From Bradysia coprophila (lineage: Eukaryota; Arthropoda; Insecta; Diptera; Sciaridae): a stretch of DNA of 64,000 nt. The stretch covers positions 3,275,397-3,339,396 of the forward strand of contig NC_050737.1 of the NCBI RefSeq assembly GCF_014529535.1. Direction: 5' to 3'. Both the position numbers and the translations under genes were made by a program. The notes below the pieces were generated by a model. It was not told where the DNA came from. It worked only from the letters and a program-made list of their open reading frames with translations, and made no database searches. Of this stretch, positions 35,093-49,200 are shown one piece after another. Every line of letters starts with the position of its first letter. The first letter of the stretch is position 1.

Positions 35093-37278
35093 TTTTTGAA
35101 TTAAATACAGCGAAATCTACAATGTAACGCCGGCTTCAACTGTGCGTGGCAATTGACGTAAGAAACACCGTTTACACCGGGTAACTATGTTTAAATAATT
35201 AAAAATAGAATCATAGCACTGCTTCTAGCACGAACAGAAGCAGAGCTGTTGTAGAATGCATGATTCCACCCACACGCACCCGCTATCTCCATTACTTGCT
35301 TCAGTGCTTGCTTCAGCCTATTACATGTTGAGTTTAAAGAGAGTTACCCTAGAAAAACGACGCTACGAGATGCAACAAACGAAATTGCTGAAAATCATTC
35401 GCCCAAAACAGTACTATCTACTGGGGTGAGTTCATGTTTTTCGCTTTGTCTCAGCATAATGTCGAAGAAAGAAAAAAAAACACGGCCAATAAATAAGAAT
35501 AAGTAAGAAATTCAACGGCTAGGAATCGTAATTCAACGGCTATGAATCGTAATTTAACGAGAAAACGATGCATCAATTTTGGGTTTAAACGAAATATTTT
35601 ACCTGTAAAATGGGAATTTTGTGAATAAATATAAGAAATTCGCTGCATTTTTATTCTTTCAAAAGCAAACTAGCCACATTTACTATTATATCTATATTCA
35701 TTTCCCGCAGCTCCAATAGACTCTATTTTTGTTTGGTAGAGAAAGTTAGTTGTTTTCGTTGGATGAGTTAAAACGGTCTTGTCACATGAAGCCACCCAAT
35801 ATGACACTAGTTAATTCAACGTTAACACGTAGCGGATTATGCTCGAGCAGGCACTTTAGGCACACCGGAAAGTGCTAAGGAAGTCGACGAATACCTTCAA
35901 ATAAATTTCTAAAAATCAAAAGTAAAATTTTTGATTTTTAGAAATTTATTTGGAGGTATTCCTCGACACCATTAGCACTTTCCGGTGTGCCTAAAGTTGA
36001 CGAGTCGCAATAACCGGCAACGTGTTTTAATGCTATACATTTTTACAATAAATCTAACCTTTTCGATGCGAATAAATTGTCGTTCTAAAGCTTTAACTAA
36101 CAAATGAAGCACACTTTCCTGAGAAGTGTGAGGATTGCTGATTGACTTTAATACTATAATCAGCAATTTCTAAAATAGAGTAATGTACTTGCGTCACACC
36201 CTACGGCTGTGTGACTAATTATTAATATAAAAAGTAGTCCAATAGCAAATAAAGGAGGTATACACGTCTAATACTGCATATTATACAGATACATTCAGAG
36301 GAGGCCAATTGTCATTGCGCGATTTATTTTAAATCACTTGCCTTAACAAACAATTCTCGAAAAATCGTCGACAGATGGAGCAACGAAAAGCTAATTGAAC
36401 AGAATGTTGACATTTGAAAAGAGTTGACGCATGTTCAACGTTGTTTCGTAGCAGTCGAAAGTGTAATATCTGTGATATTGGGAAACAAAAAGAAATAACT
36501 TGGTGAAAAATAGGCCAAAATCACAAATTTGATTATGGATTACTTCCAAGATTCTTGAATTGTGTTTGAATGTCATTTCGTAGTGTTTGAAATTCATTGC
36601 ATTTAATCGAAATTCGGGAACTAGCTTGGATTGTTTCTCTTTTTTGTGTTTCTTTTTCGGAAATTAATTTTTTTTTCCACTTAATTTACGAAATGGCGAT
36701 AATTGTAAACTTATAAACATGAAGTGAAAAAGAAAAAGGTATCTACCAACCAACAATAAAGATATTGAATTCCATTACTGGGATAAAGGACAAAGGCGAT
36801 CGAAATTTATCAAATCAGTGAATATAGTAACGAGCCCATTCATCGACAATTTTGTTTTCCATTTTCGTATGATTCTTGCAAAACATAGAAAATTATCTCG
36901 TCTCACCAAAGTGCGTGTGAAATTGTCTTGTTGTTTTTTTTTGTGTCTGATTATGTGATGTTTTTTTTTAATATTTCGTTATTTTAATTAATGCAACTTC
37001 GGTACGTACTTAAAAAGTGTGTTGATTGCACATAAGCTTTTTTATTTGTAGGCTTGAAAAATAGTATAACTTTTTCGATTCAAAATACGATCAAAAATAA
37101 ATATTCTCGTGTTAATATTCCTATGTGGTGAAGGTGATTGTGTGTACACATCAATCACAAAATAGAGAAGAAGACAACAAAAAAATAGATTTTTTGTTCG
37201 CCCATTCATTTTTATTCCAAACGGGATTTACGGATTAAACCATCAACAGTGAAACGCACACTATCAATCTAGCATAAA
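35093..37278. other. Intergenic region between divergent CXC gene and UBL3
   Basis: The CXC gene and UBL3 are transcribed away from each other, so both promoters should lie in these 2.2 kb. I cannot identify a TATA box with confidence. A long hairpin (35853-35997) sits in the middle. The 36600-37278 part is AT-rich and probably includes the UBL3 5' UTR. Confidence 0.55.
35853..35997. mobile_element. 145-bp near-perfect hairpin element
   Basis: The left arm starts actttaggcacaccggaaag and continues through tcgacgaatacct and aaataaatttctaaaaatca. The right arm is its reverse complement with a few mismatches (for example gaataccttca versus ggaggtattcc), ending gcctaaagt at 35997. Almost no spacer remains, so transcripts would fold into one long stem. 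It is non-coding. Confidence 0.85.
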
Positions 37279-40200
37279 ATGTCTTCGAGGAATATACCTG
37301 CTGATAAGGTAAGTTTCGTTGTTGTTGTTCAATTATTTCCTTTTTCCTTGTGCCTAACAATATTATATCGAAATATGGAAACATAACAGAGAATATAAAT
37401 AATTACCAAGGCAATATATAACATATACAACATGAATCTAAACCAGTTTTTTTTCCTTCTCTCCGATACATAACATGCTTCATTGAGTGTTTGAGTGTCT
37501 CGGATTTTGTGTGTTTTCATTTTAACATGAAATGCATATCTCATCCGAGGTTGAGCATGCATTTACCAAAAACAAAATTTTATATCAAACGTTATAGAGA
37601 GGTTCATATAATGTTATACTAAGTGTTCGTATGTGGTGCACTTTATTTATAACATCTCTCTTTATGCAACGTTACAAATGCAAGAAAAAATTAATCTAGT
37701 TCAATAAGTGCGAATCCAATATAATAATTACATATTTCAATGAAACTATCGACGATATGTTATACGATGTAGGTAGAGAGATATGGAACACAAACAGCTT
37801 AGTAACGTTATATAGCTAAACTTATTGAAAAAAACGAATGTACATTACATGTGTTGCATCTATCTTAGGGGTTGTTCCTTTTTTCTTTTCTTTTTTTTTC
37901 TATTCTATCGATACAAAACCATATTTACATTTAAAATATTGTGCAGTATATGTAGCCAGGCAATGGATATATATATGGCGATGTTATGTACAACATCATA
38001 GATTTTACACACCAGACATAAAGAGAAAAATACACAAACTCGGAACGATATGAAAAAAAAATGTAAAAAAATTTCAACATAAAGTCAAACATCTGTGTAA
38101 GATTTTGATTTATTGTAGATGTGTAAAAAATTCATTTGACGAGACCAATTCGATGCTAATTCATTTATTATTAAGCCGAAGTTCCCTCTATACAATGCTA
38201 ACGATCTATTACTTTTCAATAACTAATTTTGATGATTTTGTAACATATACAATTCTAACTCACACAGAGAGGTAGTTATATGTAGTACACATTCAGAGGT
38301 TGTGACTTAGAAAACTAACCTGTTTTTTCGCTAGTTTCAATTGTAAAATGGTTAGACTCTGTTGTTTGATAGATAGAGTCATTGTTAATGAGGTCATCAA
38401 GCAGTTTAATGTTATGAACGTGTACTGTTCTGAAGTAAAGTAGACCAAAAATTTCGGTAAGATTTGCTACATTTTCGCCGAACGAAAACCGAATAAGATT
38501 CCAGTGAGACCTTTTCAATGAGAACCATTATTGTGGTAAATTATCAGTAAATGTTTTTCGACAGATGTCGACCTGTTGAGACTGTTTTCTACTCAGAAAA
38601 TTCTGACAAAGTACCGTGAGATTTCGATTCTAAAATACATGAAAATTGCAAAGAAGGAGTCGGTTCGACAAAAAGTGATAGAGATTAGGATGTGAAGAGT
38701 TTACGAAAGGTTAACGTACTGAAATTTACACATTGCCAACGGATTTTTTTTGTGCCCTTCGGTACTCTGTGTCCTGTGTGCCAAATATTTTTTTTTTGAA
38801 CACTGAATGTAATTTGATTTAGGTAAATGGACACAGGTGAATGTATGGTGTGGCTATGTGCCCATTTTCCTTAAATTTACACAGATCAGGCAGATTTAAA
38901 AAAAAACAATTCTGTCATGAACCATGTCCCATGTGTGAGGAAATCACCGTCATAAATACTGATGACTCTGCACTGCACAACTCGATTATAAAACGATTTT
39001 GATTACTCCCTCGTTCCTAGTGCTACACTTCCCTTGCTGATGAGGTCGAAAAAATGGGTTTAAATTCGATTTGTTATTCACTTTTCGAGCAACTAAATTA
39101 TTCCTATAATTCGCAATCCAAGCAGTATCTAGAGCGTCGCTGGTGGAACATTTTCCGAAAACAAAGAAATTTCAAAAATTTATGATTTTTGACAAAAATA
39201 AAACTTTTTTTGTCGACATATAATAAATGTGATCATCGAACCTGTATCTACTTCATAAAATAACCACACTACATTTCGGTATGTTGAAACTATTATCAAG
39301 GACGGAAGACTGTTTCGATATGAGTCAACTTCATAGAATTTTTTTTTCTTCTTAAGACGTTGAAATATGAACAACCCACTATCGTTGAAAGATGACTTAT
39401 TCACGTTGCCATATATACGTGCACCTTATAAGTACTAACTCCAAACAATAAAAAAAAATGAAAAGAAAAACTTTTATATTGTTATGGAACGGAATAGCGA
39501 TAGGAGTTGAAATAACTTCACCGGAATATAAAGTAGCCAGCACTATCTAATGATGATCAGACGTTAGATTTTCTTTTCTGCAGCTTTTTTTTCATTTTGT
39601 AATATTAACTAATGACAAGTGTGGACGACAAAGCTTTTATAAAAGGGTTTTGACTGAACGTTAAGACAATCACTTTTTTATCATTCATGAAACAGACGAC
39701 ACGAAAGTTTTACTTTTCGTCACTGAGAAATAGTATCTTGTGCGCCAAGTTTGGAAATGTAGATTTTTTCAGCACTTGTCCTTGGTTTTCTATATGGATG
39801 TAGTGAGAAGAAGCACCGTCAAACGCATCCTGTTTTCTCCTTATGCTGTACTTTGTGTGGCAGCCACGATTAATGGATGCAGCTCAATTTTGAACCATTG
39901 GCTTATACTCATTAGCATTTGTTTAGGCCTCTTTTCTGACTAATTATCACCACTATTTCTCGTAAATAAATATAAACACGCACAGCACAGATTATAGAAT
40001 ATATTATTTAAGGATGTATTAGTCGAGTTGAATTGTCCATGAATAACAGTGGGTTCTCATCTACGAATCATCAGACTAAACTCACCATGCCACCATTCTT
40101 CAAAGACACTATGTACAGGGCCATCAGTGAAATTTGGACATATGAATTTGCTTAAGCTTTTTTCCGCTGATGCTCTTTCTCCCTCTCTTTATTTTTGCGC

Positions 40201-43200
40201 TGTCCCCTGTAACATTTTCGAGTATTTAATATTTATTCCCTTGACTGAAAGTCGGGGTCTAACGATCGAAAATGGGTAAAAATGGTGGTCCCAAAGAAAC
40301 CCACTTTTTTGTAGAAAAAAATGGAAAACAAATAAATGTTTGTGAATGGTAGAGCGTGTAATTTCGAACCAATTTCGACAAAAGAATCGCATTTCGATTC
40401 TACAGGTCAATTTTGAAAATGAGAATAATCGGTCGAGTAGATCAGTAGGAAGCGAGGGGTAACCGACTCACCGAAATGGTGGCAAATCAATTACTAATTC
40501 CTTTTAATTGCTTTCATTTCCTTTTATTACTTCAATTACCGGTTTAACATCTATACTTGCCGGATTCGCCATTCAATTGAGACTAAAGTCAGAGTTAAAG
40601 GAGCGTTTCGTAATGAACAGATTATTTTGAAACGCTTTCGGCGAAACTTAAATTTGGAACAGCTATGTTGTAGCTTCCCTGAACTCCGGTAAATAATTGT
40701 AATTGATGGAAATACAAGAAATTGATGGAGTTATAAGGAATTGACCGGAATTGAATGGGAATACGTAAAATTGATGGAATTAAAAGGAATTGACTTTAAA
40801 TACGTCAAATTGATTGAAATATAAGTAATTGACTGGAAATACATTAATAGTTAAGGGAATAGAAAGTAAGTTAGACTAAAAACAGATATAAGTCCGATAA
40901 TCGGAAAAAAGTACCAGGAATTTCCGATCATCATACTTATCCTTATTTACTTTTAATTCCTTACAATTTAACGTATTTCCAGCCAATTCCGGTCAATTCC
41001 TTATAATTTCATCAATTTCTCGTATTTCCATCAATTATAATTATTTACCTGATACTCCGGCAATTCCTTTGAGGGTGTGTAGTCAATTACCCGAGTCGGT
41101 TACCCTTCGGTAGGAAGAGAGGGTTCTGTTTAAAATGTTAAAGTAAAATTGACACAGGAAAATATTTGTGAACGATCTATCGGGTTTCACAAGAAGCCCT
41201 TTTCGACCTTGGTTTCGACTTTATAGGTCAAGCTCGAAAATTTATTGCTGAATATTGATGAGAACTAGCGCGAATATGAACGCGTTTAATTGTTTCATTT
41301 AAATTTTCAAATATTTACACAACAGTCAACGGCGCATTTCGTTGTAATAAGGAAGCATCATCTTCTCAGTCCAAAATAAAATTTATTTCCTTTCGTACTT
41401 TGATATCAAAATGTAACCTCTCCGATTCGCTATCTAAATCGATTCCTATCGATGTGCTAGTGCGTTAAAGTCATTTTGAAAACCACGGCTGGTATTGGCA
41501 GCCTCTTCACATGCAGTGCTTAAAACCACACCGAAAATAGCTACTTCCTAATCAAAAGAAAGATCAACGAACAATAACTGATGCTGTTTGGAAAGCCATC
41601 ATATTTTTTTTAAAAAAAGAAGAAGAATGCGAAACAGCAGATAAGAAAAATAAATATAAATCGTTTTATTATGTCGCACAGACGATGCGATGTACATTAT
41701 TATCGAATAACAGCACAGATCTGTGAATAACACCCACTCGAATATTTCGCTCTGCATATGTTTAAAACGGCATCCTCGCATTTCGAAATGCATTTTCAAT
41801 TTATGTTCATTGAATTTGCACATATTACATTAATATAAAAGCGTCATATTATGTATCATTAACATAACGTGTTAATAATTGAGTTGAATGCGAGGTTGGG
41901 TGATACATTTTTTACGATTATTATTCTAATTGACGGATTATTTTTTTTTTGCTTGCAACATGTGAGAAAATAATATTTGAATTATTAGAGTTCAGCAACG
42001 TTTAAACCAAACTCTATCGTACTCGTACCGTTTTGCATGGCACGGATTCATCCGCTAAATAATATGAAATGTTTGTAGATGAGTCGTCGAGACATACTAA
42101 CAAAATGTTTCTTGAATATAACAGGTCCTGAGGTGTGAGTTTAAACATGGAATGATACTGATATGAGGAACGGAATGCATAATTCAATGGCTTAAGGCAA
42201 AGTTCCATCTAATATAACGTCACTCGTATTATCGATGTCTGATAAAACTAAGAGAATTCGACAAACAAAACAACTTCGTCTTCGTATAGCAACATTTTAG
42301 GATAAAGAAATAATGATTTCAGATACAGTCACCGAATCCAAATCCTAAACTGAATTTTCGCATGCTAAAATGTTCCATAATGGTTAATGCGAATGCACCC
42401 TATTGCTTTATTTGAATTTCAATGTACATTAATTGAAATAAATTAATTAAATTTGTGGCTGTGTTGTCTGTAACGACGCTGTTGAATACCCTCTTATCTA
42501 AGAGTAAGTCAACAAAAATTTTGCAGTGAAATCAGCGATGCAAGCAATGCAAGTGCATTGAATACTCTTTGGATGTACACATTACGAGAGAAACTCCTAA
42601 AAGTTTTAACATCGCGGTTTCTGACTTAATTTATGAAGTGGATTTTCGTTTTAACAGAGGAAGAATTACAACAACAAAAAAGTCGACGGTTGTTAGAGAA
42701 CAATTGTAGCGTTCAAATTGTTTGACTATCTTAGACTGATCTCGTCAAATATAATATGATTTTGAAATATATATTTTTAAACATGTGTATTCCCATCCGT
42801 TCTAACGGTTGGTGTAAGCCATCGAATCAATGAGTTATTCAAATCCCTTCATTCGATTCACAAAATTCACACAAGTTCGATCGCTTACAAATCTGGTCCT
42901 TATAATCAAATTTGTTACCATTTCACAGACGACAAACATATCACCAGTTTTACTAACGGATTCATCTGATCTAAGTATTTTTACGATTTCAGATCTTTTA
43001 CTTCATTTTTCGTGAACATGCGTTTTGCTATATCAGACCAAGTTAGTCAGGACATGTCGCTGATTCCTAAATTCGTTATCGATGATAACAGATTATAGAT
43101 GTCCGTAACGGGTTACCTGTTAATTGATTTGTTAATGGCCTGAACGGTGTATTTAATGGTGTTGCATAACAAGGAATGAACACCACATAGGGAATAATAT

Positions 43201-46200
43201 TACTCGACGTTTGCACCAACACACTCTAGCATGTGTAGTAAAATATAATAAACTTACATGAAGTATATAACTCGAAATGTACTACCACTCGGGCAAGTTC
43301 TCGTGTACGTACATGCCTCGTTATTTGCTTCATCTAGCTGTAACATACCACTACCTCCATGACGAGAAATCAATTTGCTATTGTGGAGCTACCGAAGCTA
43401 CCGAACCGAACTATACTATACGTAAGAAACGCTTCTATGCTCCAATTCGTTTTGCTCCTTCTTTAATCCACAAAAATAATATCTACTGAATGTGTGCCTC
43501 GAAGTATAACATTTAGATGCACCATGTGCTCCCTTTTCCAAGTAAATCTCAAATCTAATACTTAAAAGTTATGTAAGTGATTGTGGGCTAAGCTAGTGGA
43601 ATTTGTTAAACAAACCTAGTTACACCTTAATATTTTCGTTGGAATCCTTTTGAACCTTGGGTGTTCTTCATTTTTAACAGAAAATTAGGTTCGTGGGCCT
43701 AGCACATGGATCTCACCTTTTTTTTCGAAGGGTGATAGGATCTGTTTCATTCGCATCTCAGAAAATAATTTACCGAATTTAATCATAATCCATAAGCGAA
43801 CTATCAAAAACGTTCAGCATCATTAACAGAGGTACTTTGACGTCAGCTTTTACGAAAATTATTGAGTACTAGGAAGAGGCTAAATTCCATATTAATTCCA
43901 TAAAGTATCTTGTCAATATTGTGCCGGCGGTAACCACTTAAATCAAAAGTTTTCCCGCAGTTGAAATGTAACAGCTGCTAATTTACATACACAATTGATT
44001 GGAAAATCAATATAATTTTACGTTAGGTAAATTGATAAGAAGATTATAATCTGTTCAACAGTCATTATTCAAAATAGACTAACATTATAGCAGTGTAACA
44101 TTATAACATTAAGGGACTATTTGCAGCATTTGCATGCAGTAACCAAGTGTTTCAACATTGTTATCAGTTAAGTGAAACACGGTCCGATGTTTGTACAATA
44201 TTTTTTTTACGCTGAGAGTACATTGACTGTACTTAAAACTTTCTGTTGAACTTTCACGCAACTATACGGAATTTCATCCTTTTCAGCGCTTTACCTAACA
44301 AGACAAAGAATTGTTTTCAAAATATTAATCAAATATTTTCCTTGCTATTGCCATAGTGTCAACATTCATAACGATTTTGTATTATATACAAAGGGTGTAT
44401 GAATATATTGATTTTTATTCAGAAAGTTAAAGTTTGATGGTTGGATAACTGTATATTTTTAGCAGAGTTTTGCTGCAAGGAAAAAAAAAGTTCCTGGTGT
44501 TTAGCCTTGTCCACGAAAATTATTTTGAGTTTGAATAGTATTGGATTCCGCGATTATACTCATAAAAGTCAGAATTGAATTAGCTTAACGCCAGACAAGA
44601 ACTTTTTCGAAATGGAAATACATTTTTCACAAATATTAAGCTCATGATTCAACTTAGGATATAACGCTGATGGGACTTGTAGTTTTCAATAAGCAATGTA
44701 ACTTACAATGTAACTACTCAGTCCTTCAATTATTTTATTCACAGTTCATGACACAGCTGCTCAGTATGTGCTTCCATTTTCATTGTTAGGCACTCAATAG
44801 GAGCTAATAGTAAGAAGACATTACCTTGACCTTAAGTATGCAAAAAAGAAAAACTGATGACAAAGCATTTAAATGACCTTTTCGTTGTATATTAAACTGT
44901 AAAACTATTGTTGGAAAAATCGAACCTTTTTGGATTTGTTGGTTGTGAAATAAACTACGGACGATGTTTTCTGTTTTCTGTGGAGCTCGTTGATTTTATT
45001 TCGAATATAAAATTTTTGACTTCTAAAAGCTGAACCTAAAACCCATTTTTGTGTGTAACAGTGTCCGTCACACAATAGTGATTCGGTCACGTTTACGTTC
45101 CTCACCTCAAATTTGGTTCGTCTGTATCGTAATGTACATTAGAAATTCATGAATTGCATTTTAATCCATTCAAAATAGTTATTTAAGAAACAATAATTGT
45201 ATCGCAATAGATGTCCATTGTCCACCCGAGGCGAAGCCAAGGTTGACAGGGCATCGTTTGCGGTAATATACCAGCGAATATGATTCGTGTTTCATATAAC
45301 GTTTTATGCAAATTCCTCGCAGATATAAACAAATATAAATTTTCATTGAAAAAGCAATTTTCACCCGACACAGCATACTCGGTACTCCATAATTTCACAT
45401 ACGTGTCGCTCACTTGCATGTGAATGTATTAATACAGGAATACAGGTTGACGTTTTTTGGTTGCGAAAAACTTTTTTTATTTATCTAGTGCTCATTCGTC
45501 GCTCATTTCCGGCCCACTATAAACAAAACGTTGTTCCTAACTTATGCCAAGGGACTTTTTTTTAGCATGTGTTAGGAAAAATAGTATTTTCGCACTCTTT
45601 TTTGGATGAAATAAAACGGGTTCAAACGACATTGCACAGATGCGGTGTAAGTAACGAATTCGCTCACTAAATTAAAAATTTTCCGATTGTGAAAACCCAT
45701 CTCCAAGTGACTAAAACGTACTGTAACTGGTAACCATGGTCTGAAGACCATCACGGTCAGAATAAATCGTATCCCATTCAACTAATGACTAGTGTGATTT
45801 ATCATCACAAATAACTTAATTTCGTAAGTTTGTTAATTTCACTGCGTCCATACAATTTTTATTTTTTATTTTTACACAAAATGGAAACTGTTCTCATGTT
45901 TCGTTTTCTTTCTTTCTTTGTTTGAGATCATGTAACTCGTTCAAGCACAATTGTGTAACTTCTCTTGTTTCATTTACTTAATCAAGACACTTTCAAGTCA
46001 ACATCATTTTAATTAATATTTGACTGCTTTTATGATTAAAATTTGTTTTATGTAAGACATTAATATTGTATTATACTGCTCTTCGACCCGTGCGTATACC
46101 CCACCCTTACACATATGTGGTTTATTTATAATTAGGATGTCTAACTTTGTGAGTGACAATTAGCTATTTACATGATATGTAACAAGTCTTTTTAATGTTG

Positions 46201-49200
46201 TTTTTGAGCACTAGACAAACACGAGCCAAAGCCGCGAATTTAGCAATACATTATGTGGCCAAAGCGCTTTGAGTGATTTTAAAATGAATATTGAATTTCA
46301 GAAAGTGATTTCAAGAAAAAGTTTTAATTGTAGGGTTGATGAGTTTTCTTCTTAGAACTCAAAGAGCTCGAAAGGGACCAGAAATGTTTATTAGAACTAG
46401 CGTTAGGGCTAGAGACTATTAGAAAGAAAATGATAAACAAATCGATGACTTCTTACGGTCCGAAATGTGGGTTTGATGAATGATTATACACGTGAGACGT
46501 GTAAATCGGATAAAAGTTAAATTTACCAAACAAAAAATTAATCCAAACACATGCAAAAGTCACGTCCCTCGTTAGTGGATCAAAAGCTTATTTATCACAA
46601 TAATGCAGAAAAAAAACGACACATCACTGTAGCCGCAGTAGAAGTTCGTATTTTTATGGCAAGGCTATGTGTGAGTAGTATACTTTGTTGTACATTCAAT
46701 GTGAATTAATATCTGTAACGATTAAAACTTGTGGAGGAGGAATAATATTTCTGTATAAACGTTTTTATTCGGTCATCAGTATTGAATTATATTAAAAATA
46801 AGTAATCGAGCAGCTTGTATCGCTTATAGGTGGTTCTGAAATGGATTGTTATACGCTCAAATCCGAATTAAAGTTATATGATACTGATACAATTGCTATT
46901 TTCTACCGAGAAGAAGCCAGTTTTTTTATTCATCGCCCTCGTGTATTTTTCGTCTGTGCATCCTCTAACTGTTTCGATTTTATACGAATTTCTAAATTAT
47001 TTATTATTACATACGCCGCGAAAGTTTCGTTATTTTTCTAACCGCGAAAAAGTTGAATCTAGTTCAACGAATGAATCCAACCTTCTTATATAGGAAAAAC
47101 GCCTGGAAAAGTTTGCAGTTCGTTTTTTTTGTAACACTAAAAAGTTTAAATTTCACGATTTGAATCTTTCTATTGGCATCAGAATTGTTCCGAAGAACTT
47201 TAATTTCGTTCCTAAACTCCTGTTCAGTTACCGATATTTCTGTCGGCACTGAAAAAAAAATTCAACCTCCTTCTCCAGGTTAACTCTTGCAGCAGATGAA
47301 ATGAGAAAATATCGAACTTTTCTTTGTCTGATTTGTCCGATTCTTGAATTATTTATTCGAGAATATATGGAAGTTCACACTTGGAAAATTTCAATATCGA
47401 ACTTTTCGTTCAGACAAATTCTTGCATTATTTAACGAGAAAATATATGCGAGTTCAAAGTTGGAAATTTCGCGATTTAAGCAGAAAACGTAGAATGTTTG
47501 ATACACTTTGTTCACTTTGGTACATAATTGGGAAGTGTATATGAACCTAGATGAACTTAATATGAATTATTTGATAAATGTTCTAATTTTTTTTTTTTTT
47601 TAACGAAGTGTACTTGTGCCTAGATTCACGTGATTGTGGTTTCATTTAACTGTGTGCGTACCTTTTTTTTCGAGCACCTGACACCTACATCATTTCGGTC
47701 GAAAATGATATTCTGATCAATAAATCAGAAATAAACCCTAAAGCAAAAAGTGATAGATTCTTAAAAGTAAAAATCTGATCAATACAAAAGAATCAGCGAA
47801 AAATTCCAATACAAGTACTAAAAATCCATTTTTGATATTACAAAAAGCTGTGAGCTTTCCGTTATGTTTATTAGTTCCGACATTAGTTGGTTTTGTTCCC
47901 TTTCCCCATCTTCGTTTGTGGTTTTATTTTTTGAGAAATGGAGCTTTTAGTCTTATCCATTTTCACCAGTCGACCATGACACAAATTTACAGTAAATTTA
48001 CGTATATGTAGTATGCATAAAAAGGGACGTATAATCACGTTTTCCGTTGTTTGATATGAAAGTAAACAATTTACGGACGACGATGCTGATTCATACATTT
48101 CTAATTTGTTTGTTAACCAAATTTGTTGTTGACGGTGATGGTGACTTTAAATTTGTATTAAAAAAATTTGTTTTTACGTATATCTGACTTCAACTCACAA
48201 GTATTAAGGCGAGAGGTTGCTGTCAGTGCTTTTCAGAGATAACTGGAAAAGTTATCTAAATATGTTCGCCGATTGATTACAATCTTACTAGTTTTGCCAT
48301 TGTCTCAAGTTGACAACCCTTCTTTACTAAGTTCGCAGGTCGGAGAACCATTTGTTACAGTTAGTTCAGTTAGTTACATTAGTTCAGTGTTAAGACATTG
48401 CCTTGACCTTGACTATTTAGACAAAAGGCGATATGTAGACCATGTCAGAACATTAGAGATTTACTGGCGAAAAACTAATTCTATTTAAAACAAAAAAATA
48501 TTTGTGATGGAGTGTTCTGTAATTCAACGTCGCTATATTTTTGGTGGTTGTCAATTGTGACAGTTTTTCTTTAAGACATAAAAATTAGATGTACGGTCGC
48601 ATTGACTACAACGTGCTAAGACAGGAAGTTCATATCACGTTTGCAATGATGTTGTGTTTACAATATAGCAAAAATAAATCGCTTTTCACATCATTCATTA
48701 TGCTGAAAACAGAAGTAAATTTACTTCAAGAATGCATCATCCTTCTCAGCTAAATGAAGAAAACCATACCATTAACGAGACATACATTAAGTAGGTGCAC
48801 AATGTCGAATCCCGTAAAAGTTGAAATAAACATTGTTTTCATACAAAGAAAGAGTCCACTTAGCTCGTTTCATTTAGATGTCACAAACAACAACATATAT
48901 TTGCGTACATGGTACAATGGTACATGTGCAGCAGTAGTTTTATTTATCGTTTTATTCAACAGTAAATTCAACTCTCAACTCATTCGACGTAATAAAAACA
49001 AGTTAAACCCATCGTTTGACCTATTTTTCTTCTCATCGATTATTTTCATCGTTATTATGTTATATGCTCAGCATTCGTTGTTTGGCCTCGAATCTTCGTT
49101 TTCTCTCCCATGAATATACAGCATTGCTACACAACAGCGAGTTATACATGAAATACGATGGAAAATTGTATGAAACAAAATTAGAAGATCTAAACGAAGT

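Noticed and set aside
48754..49113. 119-codon plus-strand open frame with membrane-like segments
   Set aside because: It lies inside UBL3 intron 1, overlaps other chance frames, and shows no domain.
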